A stretch of DNA of 64,000 nucleotides, from contig NC_088298.1 of NCBI RefSeq assembly GCF_032854445.1, positions 372,001 through 436,000 of the forward strand, given 5' to 3'. A model generated the notes under the pieces. The model ran no database searches. It had not been told where the DNA came from and worked only from the letters and a program-made list of their open reading frames with translations. A program made the translations under genes and the position numbers. Below are positions 34,744 to 46,926 of this stretch, in pieces. Each line of letters begins with the position of its first letter. The stretch's first letter is position 1. The stretch is from Liolophura sinensis. Taxonomy: Eukaryota > Mollusca > Polyplacophora > Chitonida > Chitonidae.

Positions 34744-35056
34744 ATCATCACAGCTGTCAAGCAGGCAACACTTTCGTTTTCAGCCGAAACAACAACAACG
34801 GAAACTCGTGAATTGTCACGTAATAGGCTCGCTGATTGGACGAAGGGATATATCGCAGTCTGACCACACGGCTTCACTTGATATGTCGCGTTTTGCAAAA
34901 AAGACCGAACTTGCGGGGCCTCAAACTAGGCTTATATCGCGTCCTGCACCAAAAATAACTAGGGGAGCATAAAGTGGATGCAATGGCTCGGCAGCTCCGA
35001 CAGGTGACTCATTTTTTTCAAATTTGGCGTATATCGCGTTTTGCATTTAAGCTCTT

Positions 35057-35355
35057 CAATACAATAAGCCATTATACAGGTCTGCACCACAATTCTCTAT
35101 TCTAAGTGTAACCGAAACACATGTTACCACTTCAGTTCCAGGTACTACAGACTTCAACCCGTTCTACTCTCATAGTAGCAGACATTCTGTATATTGTGAT
35201 AAAGTAGAACACAGCAGTTCAGACTATATATTGGGTATATTACGCTTCATATTATCAAGTCACATGGATAAACAGCAACAATTAATTTGCAAAGGCTCGG
35301 ACACAAATGCATTGATCACTATAAGGCACATTCATCCCTTTAGGAGATCACCATA
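35057..35355. other. Non-coding stretch between transposon end and Gypsy fragment
   Basis: It contains 'taagtgtaaccgaaacacatgttaccacttcag' and other AT-rich sequence. It could include an LTR remnant of the Gypsy fragment to its right, but no second copy is visible in the window. Confidence 0.35.
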
Positions 35356-35840
35356 CTACTCTTCAACAGTACCATCTACACCATATGTGAGACGTGGTGA
35401 AGGCTTCCGAATCCTGTGGGAGCGACGCAGTGGAGCTTCTTCATCTGTAATCGTTGCGGTATCCTCCAAGACTGTTGGCTGAAAATCAGGATTAGAGTCA
35501 TCTTCGTACTGATCCCATAGTGCGAGAAACAGTGGTACCAAGGGGTTCAGCTCAGTCATCGGATATGAGCGAAAGAAGTAGTCCTCTTCATCCAACGTAT
35601 ATGATGAACAATCCTGGTCTGTGCGCTGCACAGGCGGCTCACGGGGTTTCTGTCGAGTTGGTTTAGGCTTGCTGAGGACTGGAACAGAAACGGGTAAGTA
35701 ATCGCAAGGCAAGAGCATATTTCGGTGAACTCTCTGCCTCCCATCACCATTCTCTGGTTTGATACGGTACACTGGGGCTTCATCTCCAATCTGTTTCACC
35801 ACGACATGGATACACAACAGAGAGTTAGCGGAATCGGACT
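35356..35840 (-). pseudogene. Ty3/Gypsy pol C-terminal fragment
   Basis: The minus strand reads VVVKQIGDEAPVYRIKPENG, HRNMLLPCDYLPV, then an acidic linker and RRSHRIRKPSPRLTYG before the stop at 35356. The 'GD.PVY.IK...G....RVVHRN.LLPC' pattern is the post-integrase C-terminal region of vertebrate/invertebrate Gypsy pol. One base is probably missing in the RVVHRN run. It differs from the complete element at 8765-13213, so it is a second family. No LTRs identified. Confidence 0.7.
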
Positions 35841-35924
35841 ACGAAATATAATAATATATTCAGCGTATGTGTATATTTAAGAAAAAGAAAAATGTATAGA
35901 TGGGGGGGAATACAACACTGCCTT

Positions 35925-36667
35925 ACAGATACCAAGTCATATTGGTATCCATGGAAACAGTCGCAGACAGGGAGGCGAAAGCTGCCTTAAATAAACCCAT
36001 ATGTAAGATAAAGATCCCTTATACTGACATGAAGTCCAATATTCTTAAATATATTCGTGGCCTTTGGCAGGGTGAATGGAACTTGCAGGTCCATAATAAA
36101 CTGCATGCTATTCATCCGGTCATTGGCTACAACAATTATGCTTGCGAAAAGTCTCGTAGAGACCAAGTAGTCTTAACAAGGTGTCGTGTTGGGCATTCTC
36201 GTCTAACGCACAACTTCATACTAGATGGGTGTGTTGGATGCGATGCCCAATATGACATCAAACATATCTTGGTTGACTTTGCCCACGTTCGGCAGAGATT
36301 CTACACGGTCAACTCTATATAGGATTTGTTTGATAACATCGCTGGCGATGTTGTCATCAATTATTTTAAGGCAATTGGCCTTTATCATAAGATATATAAT
36401 TTATTAATAGATAAATATTTATCGATAAAGTTATATCTACATTTCTTGATATATTCTTTTTAAAATATGAGGGTTTTCGAGCTTTAACTGTTTTTTTTGG
36501 TTTTTCTAATCTGGTTTTAAACATGTCCAAACATTTGTTTCCATTTTTGATATTCTCACCATCATATCGGAAGGCTCAACCGCCTCGTGTTTCGACCATG
36601 CTCTCGCCACGATATGGCTGAAATACTGCCGACGTGGCGTTAAACCACATTCATTTATTCATTCATG
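35925..36667 (+). mobile_element. LINE 3' end, 5'-truncated
   Basis: RNase H end: GIHGNTVADREAKAAL-type codons (one base off), NILKYIRGLWQGEWNLQVHN, DQVVLTRCRVGHSRLTHNF. Then the 3' untranslated region and 'gacgtggcgttaaaccacattcatttattcattca'. Confidence 0.85.
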
Positions 36668-36930
36668 CTGACTCTAATGAGCAGCAAAAGGGTGTTCCTC
36701 ACGGCAGTATATGTTCGCAACATTGTTGGGCATCAAAATATATAGCTTAACACAAACATTAACATCTCGCGCAGAGGGTTCTTTATACGTGGATGATTTC
36801 CTTATATCCTGCCGAACTAAAAATATTAATAATAGTGAACGTCAGCTGCAGCTTTGTCTCGGTAAGATCGAGATATGGGCAACTGAAAACGGTTTTAGAT
36901 TTTCAACCTCTAAAACCGTCGGTGCCGATA
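36668..36930 (+). mobile_element. LINE RT fragment (duplicated unit)
   Basis: 'caaaagggtgttcctcacggc', then SLYVDDFLISCRTKNINNSE and NGFRFSTSKTVGADK. Close to 15720-15985 in both content and its breakpoint. Confidence 0.8.
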
Positions 36931-37164
36931 AGCTAGATCTTGACCTGTAGGCTGCCCCACATGTACAATGATGATGGTTCAGACTTCTGTAACAAAATAA
37001 ATAACTTGTTTCTGATAATAGTGCACTAATGATTTCTGTTATTGTTATTAGCTGTTCATTTTTTTAATGAATTTTGATTATAGATTATTCTGTTGATGTT
37101 CTTGTTACTGTTGTTGGTTAATAACGTTCAGAGCTGTGACATGTCAGTGGTGTTCTTTATTCTC
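36931..37164 (-). other. Zinc-finger-like segment fused to LINE RT (copy 2)
   Basis: Same segment as 15986-16204 (ctagatcttgacc-gtaggctgccccacatg) and ending in the same 'gtgacatgt-agtggtgttc' sequence. It joins a second LINE fragment at 37165. Confidence 0.5.
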
Positions 37165-38366
37165 GATGGCTTCATCAATAACGAACATGTGGTGTCCATA
37201 TTTTTTGACCTTGAAAAGGCCTACGACACTATATGGAGATATGGTATTTTAAAAGACCTAGCGGATCCATTACCATTATTTATCTCAATTTTTATCTGAT
37301 CGTCAGTTTAAGATACGGGTGGGGTCCACTCTTTCTGACTCTTATGAGCAGGAAATAGGTGTACTCCAGGGCAGCATTCTATCACCAACTCTGTTCAGCA
37401 TAAAAATAAATAGCCTAGCCAAAACGTTAACATCGGGCACAGAGGGTTCTTTATATGTTGTGATTTTCTTATACGCTACCGAGCTAAGAATATGAATAAT
37501 ATCGAACGTCAGTAGCAGCTTTGTCTCAATAAAATCAAGAAATGGGCAACTGAAAACGGTTTTAGATTTTCAACGTCTAAAACCGTCGGTATGCATTTTT
37601 GTAATAAACGGAAACTTCATCTTGACCCTGAGCTTAATTTTTGTGGTGAACAGGTTAAAATTGTTGGAGAAACAAAATTTTTAGGTATAATATTTGATAG
37701 TAAACTATCTTTTATACCTCATATTAAAATGCTTAAAGCTAAATGTACAAAGGCTCTCGATATAATTAAGGTCGTGTCTAGCACCGATTGGGGTGCTGAC
37801 CGATCAGTTTTACTTAATTTATATCGTTCTCTGGTGAGGTCTAAATTGGACTATGGATCCATCATTTACGGTTCCGCTAGGAAGTCGTATATTAAAATGT
37901 TGGATCCTGTCCATCACCAAGGTTTGAGGCTCAGCCTTGGTGCTTTTAGAACCTCACCAGTAGAAAGTTTATACGTGGAGGCTAATGAACCTTCTTTATA
38001 TAACCGAAGTATTAAACTTAGCCTTCAATATGCCACAAAGCTTAAAGCACATCCAGAAACCCTGCCCACGACTGTGTTTTCAATCCATCATATGTAGACA
38101 AATATACTAAATGTCCTAACAAGATCGCTTCGTTCGGTCTTCGTATACGGGACCATATTGTGGGAGCTAACATCAAGCTGGAGGATATAGCTCCGGTGTC
38201 TTTTCCGGAGTCTCCTCCATGGCTTCTCCCACAACCTAAACTAATATTTGATCTACGTAAATATAATAAATCGAATATAAATCCTCTTATAATTCAGCAA
38301 GGTTTTGCTGAAATTAAAGCTAATTATATGGATTATAAATTTATATATACTGACGGGTCGAAGGAA
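37165..38366 (+). mobile_element. LINE RT to RNase H fragment
   Basis: Plus-strand NEHVVSIFFDLEKAYDT, FSTSKTVGMHFCNKRKL, FLGIIFDSKLSFIPHIKMLK, a long open stretch (37591-38097), and the RNase H start KFIYTDGSK at about 38340. It ends there, where the (GAAT)n tail of the large minus-strand LINE begins. One internal deletion or frame change at about 37290-37460. Confidence 0.85.
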
Positions 38367-38629
38367 TGAATGAATGAATGATTATGGCCCAACGCCACAT
38401 CGGCAATATTTCAGCCATATCGTGGCGAGAACAAGGTGAAAACAAGAGACGGTTAAGGCTTTCGATATGATAATATGAACATCAAAAGTGAAACAAAAAG
38501 TACAGACATGTTTAAAATCGCATAAAAGAAAAAATAAGAGTTAAAACTCGAAAACCAGGCTTATGTATTACATGTATCAATCTATATGTATATAACTGTT
38601 TATACATAGATATTTATGACAATTAAAAT

Positions 38630-41600
38630 TTATATTTTATGATATAGGCCAATGGCCTTCAAATAATTTATGACAACATCGCCAGCGATGCTGTCAAATA
38701 AATCATATATATAATTGACTGTGTAGAACCTTTGCCGAATATGGGCAAAGTCTACACAGTCAAACAGAATATGTTTGATGCCATATTGAGCATCACATCC
38801 AACACACTCGGGAGCACTGCTCCCATCCAAGATGAAATTGTTTGTTAGACGAGAATGTCCAATACGGCATCTGGTTAAAACGACTTGGTCTCTACGAGAC
38901 ATATTAAGTGTATATGAATTAAAGCCAATGACAGGATGAATGACATGCAGTTTATTGTAAACCTGCAGATCCCATTCACCCTGCCAAAGGCGATGAATAT
39001 ATTTAAGAATATTAGACTTAAAATCATTATATGGTATTTTAACTTTCGACAAAGGTTTAGTAAGGGCAGCTTTTGCCTCCCTGTCTGCGACTGTGTTTCC
39101 ATGGATACCAACATGACTTGGTATCCAACAGAATAGGATATCTTTACCTCTTTTCATTAGTTTTCGGTGTATGGCTAATATTTCGAAGATCAACGGATTT
39201 TTAAATTTATTATTCTGTATTGCCAAAAGGCTGGAAAGCGAGTCACTGCATATCACAGCCCTCTGAGCATGCCCAGAAGAGACATATGATAAGGCCAGGA
39301 GTATAGCCCTGGCCTCTGCAGAAAAGATTGAAGAAGAGGATGGAAGACGAAGAGAAGAAACTCGCTGCTCTAAGACAGCTGCAGCTGCAACCCTATCCCC
39401 ATACTTTGACCCATCAGTATATATAAATTTATAATCCGAATATTTAGCCTTAATTTCAGCAAAACCTTGCTGAATTATAAGAGGATTTGTATTTGATTTA
39501 TTATATTTACGTAGATCAAATATAAATTTAGGTTGTGGAAAAAGCCATGGTGGGGACTCCGGAAAAGACACCTGAGCTATGTGCCCAAGTTTAATGTTGG
39601 CTTCCACAATATGGTCCCTAACACGAACACCGAACGAAGGGATCTTGTTAGAACATTTATTATATTTGTCTACATATGATGGATTGAAAACACAGTCGTA
39701 GGCAGGGTTTGTTGGATAAGCTTTAAGCTTTGTAGCATATTGAAGGCTAAGTTTTATACGTCGGTTATATAAAGAAGGCTCGTTTGCCTCCACGTATAAA
39801 CTTTCTACTGGTGAGGTTCTAAAAGCACCAAGGCTGAGCCTCAAACCTTGGTGATGAACAGGATCCAACATTTTAATATACGACTTCCTAGCGGAACCGT
39901 AAATGATGGATCCATAGTCCAATTTAGACCTCACCAGAGAACGATATAAATTAAGTAAAACTGATCGGTCAGCCCCCCAATCGGTGCTAGACACGACCTT
40001 AATTATATCGAGAGCCTTTGTACATTTGGCTTGAAGCATTTTAATATGAGGTATAAATGATAATTTTCTATCGAATATAACCCCTAAAAATTTATTTTCT
40101 CCAACAATTTTCACCGGTTCACCACAAAAATTAAGTTCAGGGTCAAGATGGAATTTCCGTTTATTACAAAAATGCATACCGACGGTTTTAGATGTTGAAA
40201 ATCTAAAACCATTGGCAACTGCCCATTTCTCGATCTTATTGAGACAAAGCTGCAGTTGCCGCTCGATGTTATTCATATTTTTAGCACGGTAGCATATCAG
40301 GAAATCATCTACATATAAAAAACCCTCTGTGCCAGATGTTAATGTTTTTGCTAGGCTATTTATTTTTATGCTAAAACAGAGTTGGTGACAGAATGCTGCC
40401 CTGGGGTACACCCATTTCTTGCTCATAAGAGTCAGAAAGAGTGGACCCCACCCGTACCTTAAACTGACGATCAGATAAAAATTTGGATATAAATATAGGT
40501 AAGCGACCTTTAAGACCCATGTTCGCGAGGTCTTTTAAAATGCCATATTTCCATGTGGTGTCGTAGGCCTTTTCAAGGTCAAAAAATATGGACACCACAT
40601 GTTCATTACTGATGAAGCCATCGCGAATAAAGATTTCGAATCGAACAAGGTGATCCATGGTAGATCTACCTTGCCGAAAACCGCATTGAATATTAGATAA
40701 AAGCTTGTTGGTTTCAAGAAACCAAACAAGTCTATCATTAATCATCCGTTCCATAGTCTTACAGACACAGCTGGTAAGAGCTATGGGACGGTAATTATTT
40801 GGATCAGTATGATCCTTACTCGGTTTGGGAACCGGAATAATACACGCCTCCCTCCATGATGGTGGAAAATTACCAGTTATCCAAATATCATTAATCAAAT
40901 CCAAGAGAGTCTCCAGTGGCTCAGGTGGTAAATGGTTGAGAAACTTATAATATACATTATCATTACCACAAGCAGTATCGTGGGCCTTTTTTAATGCAAT
41001 TCTAAGTTCTTCGATATTAAAAGGATGATTATAATCTTCTAAATTCTTAGAAGAAAAAAGGGCAATTTAATTTTCTCCTTCTGGTTTTTAATACGTTGGA
41101 ATTCTTTAGAGTAATTCTGAGACGAAGATTTGTTTGAAATTGTTTCAGCAAGTTTATTTGCTATATCGGGTGGAGAAGTTAAAATATTATCTCCATCTTT
41201 TAAATGCTGAACTTTTGCTTTATTATTTTTGCCCTTAAGTTTCTGAACCATGTTCCAGACCTTACGCATGGGTGTTTTTGACGTAATGCCCGAAACAAAG
41301 TTCCGCCAACAAGATCGTCTCTTGGACTTGAGTAATCGACGAGCCTTAGCTCGAAAAATACGAACCTGGTTTAAGTTATTATCAGTAGGACATATATTAA
41401 AATTTCGCTCAGCCTTTTTGCGGTCTTTAATGGCTTTGCGACAGTCCTTATCATACCAGGGTTTGCTTTTGGATTGTGGATTTGTCGAGGTTTTAGGGAT
41501 AGTTCTATCGGCAGCTCGTAATATAAGCTCGTTAAATTTTAATATAGGATCATTTGTTGCATTGAGAGTCTCTGGAGAGATATCAGCCTCGCAGAACATC

Positions 41601-42330
41601 TCAAATGCGATCCAGTCTGCTTTATCGAATTTCCACCTAGCTACACGTTCTAAAAGAATTAGAAGTGATATGCTCTAGGATAATAGGAAAATGGTCACTA
41701 CCACAAAGATCGTCATGCACCCTCCAAGAAAAATCTGGGAGAAGTGATGGATCTGTGATAGTGAGATCGATAGCAGAATAAGTGCCATTACCTGGATGTA
41801 AATAGGTATTAGAACCATCATTGAAATAACACTGTTCTTCGTTAGATAAGAAGTCTTCGACTATCTTGCCCTTATTATTTATGTTATTTCTGCCCCATAG
41901 AAGGTTATGGGAATTAAAATCTCCCATAATGATAAACGGTTTTGGCAATTGTTCTATTAGATTATGTAACTGAGAAGCTGACAAAGAAGTGTTCGGAGGT
42001 ATATACACCGAACATAAGGTGACTGTTTTAGACAGTGAAATACGAACGGCCACAGCCTGAAGCTCTGTATGCAGAGCAACAGGGCTGTGGATAATACTGT
42101 TATTAATGAATATCGAGGAGCCGCCTGCAGCTCGCTCTTCTTTATTTGAATAAGTACTATATAATGAATAATTTCTAAGTGCTACTGTGTCTTTGTCAGA
42201 TATCTTCAGGTGAGTTTCCTGGAGACATAGGGCTACTGGATTAAAAGATTGAACTAGCTTGTGTTATTTCAATAAATTTACCTTAAGACCTCGACAATTC
42301 CATTGCATAATTTTGTCATATATAGACATT
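38630..42330 (-). pseudogene. LINE ORF2 (endonuclease-RT-RNase H) of the 38-44 kb copy
   Basis: From about 42330 the order is an APE endonuclease (IIQWNCRGLKVNL-type start; CLQETHLKISDKD, GDFNSHNLLWGRN, SAIDLTITDPSLLPDFSW, DDLCGSDHFPIILEH), RT (NNYRPIALTSCVCKTMERMI, CGFRQGRSTMDHLVRFE, FFDLEKAYDTTWKYG, MGVPQGSILSPTLF, YVDDFLICYRAKN), and RNase H (KFIYTDGSKYGDRVAAAAVL, AEARAILLALSYVSS, SHVGIHGNTVADREAKAAL). Frame changes lie in homopolymer runs: A4 at about 41653, A6 at about 41053, A4 at about 40376. The last 1.8 kb is fully open. About 1,220 codons when the runs are ignored. Confidence 0.85.
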
Positions 42331-42353
42331 ATGGAGGAAGACGTATTGGGGAT

Positions 42354-43670
42354 TTATGTCTTGACCCGAGGACGACCCTTTTTGGGGGATCTACTAGGAG
42401 ATCTCTCAGGTGCGGATGATGTATCTATCAGGTCTGCACATGAAGTTGAAGGATCGACATCCTCCAACGATCCAAACTTATTATAAGTTTGGATTGGGTC
42501 CCTAGTGGCCTTAGAGGGACGCTCCAGGGGGCCACTAGGTTTATCCTTTTTATGATTTTTCTCAGATTTATTTTTGTCACCCGTTGTTTTCTGTGAAGAA
42601 TCAACGGGTTTATTAGATTTAGATTTATTATCACATGAAGTGTGGTCAGATAAAGAAAGTGCTGGATACTTAGGTAAATTATTAGGTATTTTAGATGGGT
42701 TGATATTAGTCTGAGATGATGAACTGGCTGTCTTATTTACGGGTTTCGTGACCAGTTTCTGTGGCTGTTCTTTGTCAATGGGCCAAGTAAAAGTTGTTTG
42801 GACCCCCACAGAAACAGTGGTTTTCCTTACAACGTTGGCAAAAGTAGATGTTGTAAGGCCATGCGTGACAGAGACCATACGCTTCGCTTCCTGATAGGAT
42901 ATATTATTTTTACATTTTAAGGTTATGATTTTTTTTCTTTTTTGAAAAGAGGGCAGTCCTTGGAAGAGGCCATGTGGGCTCCGCTACAATTGAAACATTT
43001 TATTGTTTTTGTGCAGTCGAATCCCTCATGTCCTGCTCCCGCACATCTAAAAGCAGACCAGTGTGTTGCGGCATTGACTCCTGCCATGGCCAAACCGCTG
43101 GCAAGAGAAACACCGGGTGGGGTTAGGTATAAACAACTCCACCCTCACACTATATGGCCCGATAAATATAGATGACGGAAGGGAAGGCCTGTTGAAAGTT
43201 ATCATGTAAGTGTTCGTTTTGATCAGGTTTCCATCTCGTTTTATTATGAAGCGTTTGACCTTTATCACTCCTTGATGTTTAAGTTCTTCAGTTATTTCTT
43301 GCTCTGTCATTTCAGTAAGGTCCTGGTCTCTGTCCCGAATTATGCCATGACAACAGTTTAATGTGTTATGTGGAGAAACAGAAACAGGCTGCTCTCCTAT
43401 ATTTTGAATTTTTAGTAAATTTATATATTGCTGTTTTCTGGAAACTTCCAACAAAATGTTCCCAGATTTCATTTTTTTAACTTGTTTTAACGTTCCAGCA
43501 TAACTTTCTATTGTTTTTTTTAATACAAATGGATTTATTTTCATTTTGCCTTCATTTTTATTAGATATTACTAAGAAGGTAGGAAAATAAGCATTTTCTC
43601 CTTCAATATCTAATGGAACTTCATTTTTTCTTTTCTTAGCAACGACTGTTGTAATTTCAGAAGAAGCCAT
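42354..43670 (-). pseudogene. LINE ORF1 (CCHC protein) of the 38-44 kb copy
   Basis: Starts MASSEITTVVAKKRKNEVPL at 43670. An RNA-binding-like N-terminal domain is followed by CFSCQRFGHGRSQC and two further CCHC knuckles, SSKDCPLFKKEKK and a Ser/Pro/Lys-rich tail (RSPSRSPKKGRPRVKT). A one-base gain in a T run stops the frame after NTLVCF (43047). A second shift restores it before 42878. ORF1 of I-type LINEs binds the RNA and forms the RNP. Confidence 0.82.
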
Positions 43671-44275
43671 GTTATATTTTTTTAATTTCACCTTGCGTGT
43701 CCCCCACCCGCCACGGAGTGCCAACAAGGGCGAATCTACCTCTGCGGATGACCAGCAGAGGATAAAAACAGGGAATCCACGCAAGGTATACTCGAACAGA
43801 TTGAGTTATACCAAAAGGTTAAATTCAATCTACTCGATTGACCCATTAGCCACCGCCTTCTGCATTGACCCCAAAGGAAGTGCTTCTGAAGAAGAGCCAA
43901 CTTGACATCTCGGTAAGACAAAGAATAACAAACGGGATCAAGTGTAGGGCTAGACATGACCAGCCGATTGATCGGACCGGGCCCATCCGACCTCCCGTCT
44001 CTCTCCAAGTAAGGGCCAAAGTGACGTGTTGGGCGCGAGGATCTCGCAAGACCAACACACCCTCAGCCACCAGGATCTCGTCCTCGGAGATTACGGATCG
44101 CAACCCACGGCAAACAGGTCGCTTCCCGGTTGCCTCTCACACAACCGAGAAGATGTGAGCCTATTATAATCACCGGGCTCACACAGGAGAGCTCTAGGTT
44201 AGTCGACTTTTACGACAAGCTTGCCTAGAGAGCTGAGGTCCTATTCTTATCACCCCGGAAACCCCACGGGGGTAA

Positions 44276-45557
44276 ATTTTTAGAAGAAAAGGGCAATTTA
44301 GTTTTCTCCTTCTGGTTTTTAATATGTTGGAATTTTTCCGTATAGTTCTTAGAAGATTTGTTGGAAATTGTTTCAGCTAATTTATTGGCTATATCAGATG
44401 GAGATGTTAATATATTACCGCCATCTTTTAAATGCTGAACTTTTGCTTTATTATTTTTGCCCTTAAGTTTCTGAACCATGTTCCAGACCTTACGCATGGG
44501 TGTTTTTGACGTAATGCCTGAAACAAAGTTTCGCCAACAAGATCGTCTCTTGGACTTGAGTAATCGACGAGCCTTAGCTCGAAAAATACGAACCTGGTTT
44601 AAGTTATTATCAGTAGGACAAATATTAAATTTTCGCTCGGCCTTTTTGTGGTCCTTAATGGCTTTGCGACAGTCCTGATCATACCAGGGTTTACTTTTGG
44701 ATTGTGGATTTGTCGAGGTTTTAGGGATAGTTCTATCGGCAGCTCGTAATACAAGCTCGTTAAATTTTAATATTGGATCATCTGCTGCATTGAGAGTCTT
44801 TGGGGTGATATCGGCCTCACAGAACATCTCAAATGCGATCCAATCTGCTTTATCGAATTTCCACCTAGCTACACGTTCTAAAGAATTAGAAGTGATATGT
44901 TCTAGGATTATAGGAAAATGGTCATTACCACAAAGATCGTCATGCACCTTCCAAGAAAAATCAAGGAGAAGTGATGGATCTGTGATAGTAAGATCGATAG
45001 CAGAATAAGCGCCGTTACCTGGATGTAAATAGGTATTTAGAACCATCATTGAAATAACACAGTTCCTCCTTCGATAAAAATTCTTCCATTATCTTGTCCT
45101 TATTATTTATGTTATTACTGCCCCATAGGGGGTTATGGGAATTAAAATCTCCCAGTATTATAAACGGTTTAGGTAACTGTTCTTTTAAATTGTGTAACTG
45201 AAAAGCTGACAAAGAGGTGTTCGGGGGTATATACACCGAACATAATGTGACTGTTTCATATAATGAAACACGGACGGCCACAGCTTGAAGCTCTGTATCC
45301 AGAGCTACAGGGCTGTCGATAATATTGTTATTTATGAAGATCGAGGAGCCGCCTGCAGCTCGCTCTTCTTCATTTGAATAAGTAGTATATAAAGAATAAT
45401 TTTTAAGATTTATTTTATCTTTGTCAGATGTCTTCAGGTGAGTCTCCTGAAGACAAAGGGCAATAGGATTTAGTAATTGAACTAGCTGTGTTATTTCAAT
45501 AAAATTTACTTTAAGACCTCGACAATTCCACTGTATAATTTTGTCGTATACCGCCAT
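44276..45557 (-). pseudogene. LINE ORF2 endonuclease part of the 44-47 kb copy
   Basis: ATG 45557 (MAVYDKIIQWNCRGLKVNF) overlaps the ORF1 stop as TAATG. Endonuclease motifs are CLQETHLKTSDKDK, GDFNSHNPLWGSNN, SAIDLTITDPSLLLDFSW and NDHFPIILEH. One frame change lies near 45035 (one extra base in 'gtatttagaacc'). The frame then stays open to the truncation. Confidence 0.85.
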
Positions 45558-46926
45558 TACGGAGGGAGACGTATAGGAGATTTCTCTTTGTGTTTGGACC
45601 GCGGGCGACCCTTTCGTGGAGATCGGCTGTTAGATCTCCCTGGTGCGGGTGATATATCCATCACCTCCGCATCTGATGTTGAAGGACCAACGTCCTCCAA
45701 CGATCCAAACTTATTAAAAGTTTGAATAGGATCCCTAGTGGCCTTAGAGGGACGCTCTGTTGGGCCACTAGGTTTATCAGTTGTTTGGTTATTATTATTT
45801 TGAGATTTGTTTTTGGATTTGTTTTTGTCATTATTTTTAGAGGAATTGGGCTCAGTTGGTTTACCAGGATGCTCTGTATTGTTTACTGTTTTTATTTGGT
45901 GTGTTGAAGTAGTCTGAGTTGAGGAAGAATTTAACGAGGGTTGAGACGAAATTTGCAAAGAAACATAACTAGGTTTGTCGTTTCCAACGGGCCAAGTCAA
46001 AGAGGTTTGAGCAGCAACAGTTGCTACTCGCTTGACCACATTGGCAAACGAAGTCTGTGGAGAAGTATTACTAAGTGAGGCTAATTTCCGGGCTTCCTGA
46101 TAGGAGATATTGTTTTTAATTTTCAGGTTGATAATTTGTTTTTCCTTCACGAAAAGCGGACAATCCCTTGATGAAGCCATGTGATCACCACTGCAGTTGC
46201 AACACTTAACTGTGTTGCTGCAGCCGAAACCATCATGCCCTTCACTGCCGCATCTGAAGCAAATGAGTTTGTTCTTACATTGTCCCTTGCCATGACCAAA
46301 TCGTTGGCAATTAAAACATCGTATAGGATTAGGGATATATAAATCCACATTAACCCTATAGGGGCCAACGTAAATATGCGACGGAAGGGAGGTAGTATTA
46401 AATGTTAGCAGATAAGTATTAAGTTTAAGGATGTTACCAGATTTCTTCGTAATGAAGCGTTTTACTCTGATAACACCCTGTGAATTTAGTTCTTGGCAGA
46501 TTTCTTCATCAGTTAGGTCAGTTATATCGCCATCCCTGTCACGAATGATTCCCTGACAGCTGTTCAGGGAATGGTGAGGGGAGGTGAAAACAGATATATC
46601 AGATATTTTATTTAAGTTAAGTAAATTTTTTGATTGTTGTTGCCGGAAACATTCAATGAGAATGTCTCCGGATCTCAGTTTTTTTTAACATTTTTAAGAG
46701 TTCCAGCTGCACCCTGGAGAGCCCTTTGCAACAGAAACAGATGAATTTTTGAAGCCGGCTTTTGTTCACTCTTAGTTGAGAGAACAATGAAAGCCGGCCA
46801 ACTGTTCTGTTCATTATCAAGCGAGTCTGATAACTTCCTCTTTTTATCAGCACTTAAAGACAAAGTCGGCTGAGAGGAAGACCGGTTACATACATTTGAA
46901 GCATTTAAAGAAAGTTTTGAAGACAT
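45557..46926 (-). pseudogene. LINE ORF1 of the 44-47 kb copy
   Basis: Starts MSSKLSLNASNVCNRSSSQP at 46926. The N-terminal part breaks in a T run at about 46682 (FFTFLR... versus KLRSGDILIEC). Knuckles CFNCQRFGHGKGQC, CFRCGSEGHDGFGC and CCNCSGDHMASSRDC are in one frame from 46348 to the TAA at 45559-45557. The tail is PAPGRSNSRSPRKGRPRSKH. Confidence 0.84.

Larger units (their letters stand above)
31596..35056 (-). mobile_element. DNA transposon with TIRs and DUF7869-like transposase
   Basis: The left end is AAGAGCTTAAATGCAAAA. The inverted right end (35056 leftward) is the same 18 bases, and similarity extends to about 27 bases with two mismatches (to GATATA). The right sub-terminal region repeats 'atatcgcgttttgca'-like motifs at about 34843, 34873, 34932 and 35028. 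The left has 'cgagatataaacc'-like motifs at about 31611 and 31822. Such sub-terminal repeats are typical transposase-binding sites. No target duplication could be defined. It contains a SINE at about 31965-32345. Confidence 0.75.
38367..44275 (-). mobile_element. Near full-length I/Nimb-type LINE (5.9 kb)
   Basis: Runs on the minus strand from the conserved 5' end (acccccgtggggtttccgg at 44275) to the (GAAT)n tail at 38367, with both ORFs. Its 5' end abuts a truncated LINE copy (44276-47535) and its 3' end abuts an opposite-strand LINE. The two flanks do not match, so the original target duplication is lost or the junctions arose by recombination. Confidence 0.9.
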
